In this document: in pieces, positions 1 to 6,325 of the stretch
Position numbering within the stretch: position 1 is the first letter of the stretch
Layout of the letters: every line of letters begins with the position of its first letter
Assembly: GCA_934402125.1 (NCBI GenBank)
Contig: CAKRTY010000099.1
Location: forward strand, 1-6,325
Source: an uncultured Anaerosacchariphilus sp.
Lineage (GTDB): Bacteria > Bacillota > Clostridia > Lachnospirales > Lachnospiraceae
Length of the DNA: 6,325 nucleotides
Reading direction: 5' to 3'
Program-made: the position numbers and the translations under genes
Notes under the pieces: generated by a model
Told to the model about the DNA's origin: nothing
Databases searched by the model: none
The model's input: only the letters and a program-made list of their open reading frames with translations

Positions 1-2139
<2,139 letters not shown>

Positions 2140-2156
2140 GGACGAGGAGACAGGAT

Positions 2157-2447
2157 ATGGAGAAAAAGGAGACAGTCAGGCAGGAAGCAGTGATCCGGGT
2201 GCAGATCAGCAGTGTGGAAAACGGGCTGGAGGAATATTCTGAGGTCAGCTTTATCCGAATCAGGAGCAAGCGCTATACACTGCTCATTATGCGGGATTAT
2301 ATGCCCGTCATCGGCGAGATAGAGGGCGATATCACCATTTCCTGCAAGGAACGGGAGATAGAAAAAAAGGGAATTCACGGTTATTTTACCCATAACCACA
2401 ATCATTTTTCACTGATGGTAGGAGGAACACAAGATGTTGCTGAATAA
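2157..2447 (+). CDS. atpC: F1-ATPase epsilon-like subunit, N-terminal domain only
   Basis: In F1, epsilon binds the foot of gamma and links it to the membrane rotor; its C-terminal helices can block ATP hydrolysis. This 96-residue protein matches the N-terminal ten-strand beta-sandwich. IRVQISSVENG (13-23) corresponds to the first strands, RYTLLIMRDYMPVIGEIEGD (39-58) to the family's GELGILPGHTPLIT...G segment, and IHGYFTHNHNHFSLMVG (73-89) to the GGFVEVRPDQVTILA segment. The two-helix C-terminal domain is absent: ordinary epsilon is about 130-140 residues, and here the stop falls soon after the sandwich. A histidine cluster (H74, H79, H81, H83) sits in the turn. GAGGAG (2144-2149) precedes the ATG by 7 bases. 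The gene starts 17 bases after the beta stop and overlaps the next gene by 14. The call rests on pattern and position, since sequence identity in this family is always low. Confidence 0.8.
   Translation: MEKKETVRQEAVIRVQISSVENGLEEYSEVSFIRIRSKRYTLLIMRDYMPVIGEIEGDITISCKEREIEKKGIHGYFTHNHNHFSLMVGGTQDVAE
2420..2425 (+). promoter_or_regulatory. Ribosome binding site inside the epsilon-like gene
   Basis: A consensus AGGAGG lies 8 bases before the ATG at 2434, inside the end of the epsilon-like reading frame. It fixes the start of the membrane protein gene and shows that the 14-base overlap is real, implying coupled translation of the F1 part and the membrane part. Confidence 0.75.
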
Positions 2448-2952
2448 TGTTCTGGCGGGCATTCTTTCAATTAAATATTATATTGTGGGGAGTGTTCTGG
2501 CAGCGCTGGCAATGAGTGTTCTTGTCCTGACCATCGGATCCAGGAGAAAGAAGGGGCTTGCCGTATATGGCTGGCAGGCCCTGTTCTTCAATCTGTCCCT
2601 CATGGAGTGTATGCTGCTGGCGGCGCTGATCTCCCAGATGATCTTCGTGGTGACGGGGGCGTTTGGGAATACCAGAATCACTCCGGTGACAGGAGGCGCA
2701 TTCGCGGTACTGGCAGCGGCGGCCTGCGCGCTGGAACGGAAGGCGGCGGGCCTGGTGGAGCAGGCAGTGTTCACTGTGATGGCCCTGGCGGCCATGACGG
2801 CAGGCAACCTGCTGCGGGACTTTATGGCAGATACGGGCTTCAGCCTCTATATGATGGCCGTCTATGTACTTCTGCTTATTTTTGAGATACAATACGCGCT
2901 TTATCATCTGGTAAAGGGCTTGGAAAGGATGACAGCAGACCATGAAGGATAG
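2434..2952 (+). CDS. Five-helix membrane protein coupled to F1-like genes, unknown family
   Basis: I do not recognise a named family. The 172 residues contain five hydrophobic helices: about 15-34, 44-73, 83-100, 107-127 and 136-160. Positive-inside reasoning (RRKK at 37-40, ERK at 101-103 and KGLER at 161-165 cytoplasmic) gives N-outside, C-inside. Two acidic residues lie within helices, E58 (LMECML) in helix 2 and E151 (IFEIQY) in helix 5, while R128-D129 sit at the outer end of helix 4. It is not a c subunit (two-helix hairpin with a glycine-rich first helix) and lacks the recognisable conserved arginine helix of subunit a. It overlaps the epsilon-like gene by 14 bases and the next gene by 11, so it is very probably made with them. 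A role as the membrane seat, or an ion-conducting element, for the F1-like head is inference from position and the buried glutamates. Confidence 0.85.
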   Translation: MLLNNVLAGILSIKYYIVGSVLAALAMSVLVLTIGSRRKKGLAVYGWQALFFNLSLMECMLLAALISQMIFVVTGAFGNTRITPVTGGAFAVLAAAACALERKAAGLVEQAVFTVMALAAMTAGNLLRDFMADTGFSLYMMAVYVLLLIFEIQYALYHLVKGLERMTADHEG

Positions 2953-3658
2953 AAAAATCAGTTTAAACATCAACAGAAAAGCGGTTATCATTTTCCTGAT
3001 CGTATTATTTGCGGCGGCAGCCGTGGTATGGGCGGTATTTGTAGCCCTGAAGAAGCAGGAATCCACGGGAATTGCCGACGGAGCCTGGTATTACGCAGTG
3101 GACGAGAAAACGGTATTCCCGAAAGGATCCTCCCTGCACAGAAAAGACGATGTTACAACAGTGAAAAACAGCGGACATGAGTACAGTCTGGGCAGCACCA
3201 TGATTTATGAGGAGAATGGGGAGACAATGCTGTTTCAGACAGATATGCTCTGGTACGACAGGAATACGGACTATCAGAAGAAGATTGCGTATTTTACACG
3301 CATGCGTAAAGATGGAAATAAATGGGAACTCACCAAGGGACATTCCAAAAAGGAAGTCGAAGGGGGATTCCTGTATGATAACGGAGATCTGTATGTGCTT
3401 CTGGAGAGCGCGGAGCTAATGAGCGATGCAGGAAGCATGAGCCTGGACGCAGGTACGGTATTGACCTGTACCTTTAACGGCGACGTACAGATCATAGATG
3501 CCAACGGCGGCTGCACACTGCTTGAGCAGCCCGGAGATAACCTGGTGGTAACATTTTCCAACGGCTGCTATCTGAAGCCGCTGGCAGATACCTACTGTCA
3601 GGCCAACGGAACCTGGAGACTTCTTTTTACCTCCATGTCTGTGGTTCCGGAGCTTTAA
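2942..3658 (+). CDS. Single-pass membrane protein with extracytoplasmic domain, unknown family
   Basis: The 238 residues have a short basic N-terminus (KDRK, NRK), one strong hydrophobic helix at about 14-36 and then KK. The remaining 200 residues are polar and beta-rich, most likely outside the membrane (type II anchor). No known domain is recognised. Four cysteines (C176, C191, C209, C219) are confined to the last third and could form two disulfides outside the cell. The segment from about 85 to 187 resembles in pattern the N-terminal ectodomain of the next protein (an NG..LF strand, then an NG.L strand followed by an AGTVL/ANSIL strand). The ATG at 2942 overlaps the previous stop by 11 bases; GGAAAGGA at 2922-2929 lies 12 bases upstream, a slightly long spacing, and the basic residues before the helix support this start. 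Lipid attachment is unlikely because there is no lipobox cysteine. A structural or adaptor role outside the membrane is inference. Confidence 0.88.
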   Translation: MKDRKISLNINRKAVIIFLIVLFAAAAVVWAVFVALKKQESTGIADGAWYYAVDEKTVFPKGSSLHRKDDVTTVKNSGHEYSLGSTMIYEENGETMLFQTDMLWYDRNTDYQKKIAYFTRMRKDGNKWELTKGHSKKEVEGGFLYDNGDLYVLLESAELMSDAGSMSLDAGTVLTCTFNGDVQIIDANGGCTLLEQPGDNLVVTFSNGCYLKPLADTYCQANGTWRLLFTSMSVVPEL

Positions 3659-3670
3659 GGGGAGGAGGAG
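3659..3670 (+). promoter_or_regulatory. Extended purine-rich ribosome binding site
   Basis: The 21-base gap holds GGGGAGGAGGAG, with several overlapping AGGAGG registers ending 9-11 bases before the ATG at 3680. It fixes the start of the large surface protein gene, which has no stop within the window, and predicts strong initiation. No promoter or terminator is seen in the gap. Confidence 0.7.
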
Positions 3671-3679
3671 AAAGCTGTT

Positions 3680-6325
3680 ATGAAAAAGACACTGAAGGAT
3701 ATGAGAATACTGCTGCTTCTGGCAGTAGCCATCGGCGGCGCTCTGGCAGCCATGTATTTCTATCAGATGAAGGTACTGACCCATCTGACGGAGAATGCGG
3801 CCGTGGTAACGGACAGCGGCGTATTCCGGACCCTGAAAAACGGAACAGGGGAAGAGGGACAGAAGCTGGAGCTGACCGAGGTATCGGATCAGGATCCGGT
3901 TTATCTGCGTCTGGGCTCCATGTACGTGGGAGCAGATAAGATCGAAGCAGACGCTTCTCTCCCGTTTTATGTAAACAACGGCGGGTCGGTGCTGTTCCTG
4001 CTGAACAACGCGTCCCTGTACAACGAAGAATTCGAGACGCTGGACAGCTTCACCGGTATGTACCTGGCTGACGGCATGACTTATAACTATGACAAAACCC
4101 AGGCTGACGACGACAGCTTTCTGTTCGCGCGCCTGTCCAACGGACTGATCCTGAACGCCCGTCCGATGACGGTAAAGATCCCGGGTCAGACCTACGTACT
4201 GCCGGCGAACAGTATTCTCTATATGGACGAGACAACCCTGAATTTCTATCGGAATGAGGGGGAAGATCTGTCCTTTGGAAAAGTGATGTCCACCTCCATG
4301 GCGGAAGTGACCATCGCAGACAAGACCTACAGCTATGACGAGCTTCTGCAGAAGCTGGATCTGGTAAACGGAAAAGGCAGCTCGGATCTGAATCCCCAGG
4401 GTGACGGGAAGGACGCGGAGACTCTGGTTCCGGAGGAGGGCGATATAACCGGGGCAGATAAGTCCCAGAGCGACAATGACGTAAGAGAAGACGACAGCGA
4501 CGAGGAGCAGGTGAAGGAGGAGTATCCGCTGAAGCCCGGAAAGGATCAGGCGGCCTCCAATCAGGCGGCGGATCAGGGTAGCTCTTCCGATTCCGCTTCC
4601 GGAAAAACCGATTCCGACAGCGCAGGAAGCTCTTCCTCCAATGGCAATAGCGGAACGAACAACAGCGGCTCCGCCGCAGGCGCGGCAGGCAGCTCCGGCA
4701 GCGGCAGCAGCGAGGGCAGCGGCACAGAGAGCGGAGACGGTACCGGGGATAAGACGGACAACGGCCCCAGCGTTCCGGGAGAAGCGGTGAAGATTCCCTT
4801 TGTGGTGCCCACAGGAGAGCTGACGGGACTGACAACGGATATCTACAGCCTGTCCGGCACACTGAGCCTGAAGGATCCCTCCATGGCCCTGAAGCGTGTG
4901 ACCCTGGAGCTTTACTGGGTTCCGGCCAATGAGGACGGCAGCTCCGCAGGCAACGTATCGGATAAGGACAAATATCAGCTGATGTACCGCCGTACCTATA
5001 AAGCGGCAGGAAATTTCACGATCGATAATTTACCGCCGGATACGACGATTTATGTGAAGGGAAATCTGACCTATTATACGGAGGGACTGGAGACAAAGAC
5101 CATTACCTTCTATGACAGCTTTGAAAATCGTGTGACTACCAAATCCATGGACACCATGGATCCGGTTTACGTGGCTTTTCAGCCCTCTGAGCCGGGCGAG
5201 CATTATCTGCAGAATCAGATTCAGATCTATGATCTGCGGATCTCCGGCCCTAACCAGAATGTGGTAAAGAAGATCAACAAGGCTATCGTACATATCAAGA
5301 CCTACGATCGCAATGACAGCAGCAGTAAGGTGACAGGAGAGAGCAAGGCGCTGACCATGAGCTCTCTGGTTCTGGACCGCAATTATCTGTACAAGGAGGG
5401 CGCGGATTACCTGTCGGATATGAAGCAGTTCAGTATCCCGGCCAATTCCAGGGTGGAATATACCATCGAGTTCTACGACCTGTTCGGAAACCGGCTGACC
5501 AATATCGAAAATGGTTATCAGGAAAATCAGGTCCAGGAGGGCCAGAACAGCTTGAGCGTAGTAGGCGGAAAGGGAAGCTACCCGGCGTCCGGTACCAGCT
5601 ACACTTGCCGTATGCTGCCTACCGTCACAGCAATTACCGTTACCAATGAGAATAAAGTGGAAGGTATCGATAAGCTGCGGTTCCAGATTTCTGTAAATGA
5701 CAGACACAAGGCGCTGAAGGAAGGCACAGAGATTATCCTGAAGCTGTATCAGGGAGAAGCGACCGAAAAGAACCTGAAAGAGACAAAGACCATTCCTGCG
5801 GATAACTTCAGCTCCACACAGGACGTAACCTTTGCGAACCTGACGGCAGGAGAGCAGTATCAGCTTCTGGTTTACGGAGATTATGATCTGCAGGATAATT
5901 ACGGTCTGCAGGAGAAGGCGCTGCTGGGTACAGTGAACGCGTCCACCATCTCTTTGAGCGCCTATGGCCGTGTAAATTACAGCATGACGGCGTCTCATGT
6001 GAAGACACAGACAGAGACGGAAGAAACGGGAACCGTCTACGAGTCTGCCACGGCGCAGCAGGTAAACACCCAGATTAACTTCCGGACCACAGAGCCGGGA
6101 CTTTTTACCAACGGCTTTGTGGATGCCATTCAGATGGCGTTTACCAAGACGGGAACCAATGAGAAGGTCTTTACCGGAGATCTGAAGAAGGAGCGTCTGG
6201 AGGAGCTGAAAGTAAAGGGAAAGGGCCAGGCGGGCTCTGTGCAGACCAGCTTTACGCTGGATCAGATCTTTGGGGACGACTATAAATGGGCAGATAAGAA
6301 GAACCCGGAGCCGACGGTGAGCCTG
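3680..6325 (+). CDS. Large membrane-anchored surface protein with disordered linker and Fn3-like repeats (3' end beyond window)
   Basis: Frame 3680-6325 is open for 882 codons with no stop, so the gene continues past the window. The start has an excellent ribosome site and an N-terminus MKKTLKDMR followed by a hydrophobic helix (about 9-29), a signal anchor or signal peptide. Residues about 40-215 form a first ectodomain resembling that of the preceding protein. Residues 231-365 are low complexity: an acidic part (about 240-285), then a Ser/Gly/Asn/Asp-rich part (about 299-362). From about 380 onward are beta-sandwich modules that look fibronectin-III-like. FTIDNLPPDTTIYV, FSIPANSRVEYTI, VTFANLTAGEQYQL and FTLDQIFGDDYKW share one strand-turn-strand pattern, and FYDSFENRVT (477-486) and FYDLFGNRLT (598-607) are a clear repeat. 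Only one cysteine (C643) occurs. No LPXTG or enzyme motif is visible, but the C-terminus is missing. It is probably a stalk or adhesin-like element served by the F1-like machinery; that function is inference. Confidence 0.9.
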   Translation, partial: MKKTLKDMRILLLLAVAIGGALAAMYFYQMKVLTHLTENAAVVTDSGVFRTLKNGTGEEGQKLELTEVSDQDPVYLRLGSMYVGADKIEADASLPFYVNNGGSVLFLLNNASLYNEEFETLDSFTGMYLADGMTYNYDKTQADDDSFLFARLSNGLILNARPMTVKIPGQTYVLPANSILYMDETTLNFYRNEGEDLSFGKVMSTSMAEVTIADKTYSYDELLQKLDLVNGKGSSDLNPQGDGKDAETLVPEEGDITGADKSQSDNDVREDDSDEEQVKEEYPLKPGKDQAASNQAADQGSSSDSASGKTDSDSAGSSSSNGNSGTNNSGSAAGAAGSSGSGSSEGSGTESGDGTGDKTDNGPSVPGEAVKIPFVVPTGELTGLTTDIYSLSGTLSLKDPSMALKRVTLELYWVPANEDGSSAGNVSDKDKYQLMYRRTYKAAGNFTIDNLPPDTTIYVKGNLTYYTEGLETKTITFYDSFENRVTTKSMDTMDPVYVAFQPSEPGEHYLQNQIQIYDLRISGPNQNVVKKINKAIVHIKTYDRNDSSSKVTGESKALTMSSLVLDRNYLYKEGADYLSDMKQFSIPANSRVEYTIEFYDLFGNRLTNIENGYQENQVQEGQNSLSVVGGKGSYPASGTSYTCRMLPTVTAITVTNENKVEGIDKLRFQISVNDRHKALKEGTEIILKLYQGEATEKNLKETKTIPADNFSSTQDVTFANLTAGEQYQLLVYGDYDLQDNYGLQEKALLGTVNASTISLSAYGRVNYSMTASHVKTQTETEETGTVYESATAQQVNTQINFRTTEPGLFTNGFVDAIQMAFTKTGTNEKVFTGDLKKERLEELKVKGKGQAGSVQTSFTLDQIFGDDYKWADKKNPEPTVSL
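4370..4774 (+). repeat. Low-complexity acidic then Ser/Gly-rich linker coding segment
   Basis: Within the large surface gene, residues about 231-365 switch from globular composition to Asp/Glu-rich and then Ser/Gly/Asn-rich sequence, with runs such as SSSDSASG, GSSSSNGNSG and GSSGSGSSEGSG. The DNA repeats agc, ggc and tcc codons irregularly with no fixed unit, so it is low complexity rather than a tandem array. It is expected to be an extended, disordered spacer outside the cell, separating the membrane-proximal domain from the Fn3-like modules. Confidence 0.85.
5102..5500 (+). repeat. Repeated Fn3-like module ends (FYDxFxNRxT)
   Basis: Residues 475-487 (bases 5102-5140) and 596-607 (bases 5465-5500) of the large surface protein carry the same FYD-x-F-x-N-R-x-T signature, preceded in each case by a strand ending in a Tyr-rich turn. 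The YD..GN-type ending is typical of the last strand of fibronectin-III folds. The spacing of about 121 residues suggests tandem domains slightly longer than classical Fn3 (about 90-100). The DNA copies differ, so the duplication is old. Confidence 0.6.

Noticed and set aside
2434..2952. F0 subunit a or c for the five-helix protein
   Set aside because: No two-helix hairpin of c and no recognisable conserved arginine helix of a; gene position after epsilon is also wrong for F0.
2467..3066. Minus-strand open frames over the membrane protein gene
   Set aside because: They lie antisense to a gene with clear helices, topology and a perfect ribosome site; the products are His/Arg/Gln-rich with no plausible fold.
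4574..4765. Tandem repeat or CRISPR-like array in the Ser/Gly-rich segment
   Set aside because: Short agc/ggc/tcc words recur but with no fixed unit or spacer length, and the frame continues through as a linker.
4050..4862. Long minus-strand open frame of 270 codons
   Set aside because: It is antisense to the surface gene and its composition (Arg/Pro/Ser/Cys-rich) is what the complement of Ser/Gly/Asp codons gives. No ribosome site or domain is seen.
5030..5998. Minus-strand open frame of 322 codons
   Set aside because: It is antisense to the Fn3-like coding region, which has consistent plus-strand codon use and domain patterns. The minus product shows no recognisable family.

Overview
The window is one dense, single-direction operon fragment (all genes on +). 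It has six protein genes and no intergenic gap over 21 bases; both ends are cut by the window edge. Moderately high GC, ctg/cgg/gag/aag-rich codon use, strong GGAGG-type ribosome sites and the protein style suggest a Firmicute of the Clostridia, probably Lachnospiraceae. That placement is inference from composition; no taxonomic marker gene is present.

Region 1 (1-2447) encodes three F1-ATPase-type subunits in the classical order gamma, beta, epsilon. An alpha-like gene is therefore expected just upstream but is not visible. The beta-like subunit keeps every catalytic motif I could check ([23 protein letters not shown]). It is nevertheless divergent: the DELSEED loop reads EELSSQD and the C-terminus stops about 15-20 residues early. 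The gamma-like subunit keeps the FCGNLN equivalent of LCGGLN but ends in a very highly charged helix. The epsilon-like subunit has only the N-terminal beta-sandwich and lacks the C-terminal helical domain that inhibits ATP hydrolysis in ordinary F1.

Region 2 (2434-6325) is what makes the locus unusual. Fused to the F1 genes by overlapping reading frames are a five-helix membrane protein with two buried glutamates, a 238-residue single-pass protein with an extracytoplasmic domain, and a very large membrane-anchored surface protein (at least 882 residues, still open at the window end). The large protein has a long disordered acidic then Ser/Gly-rich linker and several fibronectin-III-like beta-sandwich repeats. 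The extracytoplasmic parts of the last two proteins look distantly related. None of these three resembles an F0 a, b or c subunit or a delta subunit.

Working model (inference): an F1-like hydrolysing motor on the cytoplasmic face is coupled, through a non-F0 membrane component, to proteins on the cell surface. This is analogous in layout to the F1-like/X0 ATPases of mycoplasmas (gliding motor and MIB-MIP-associated ATPases), but here in what appears to be a gut-type Clostridium relative. What the machine does cannot be read from this window.
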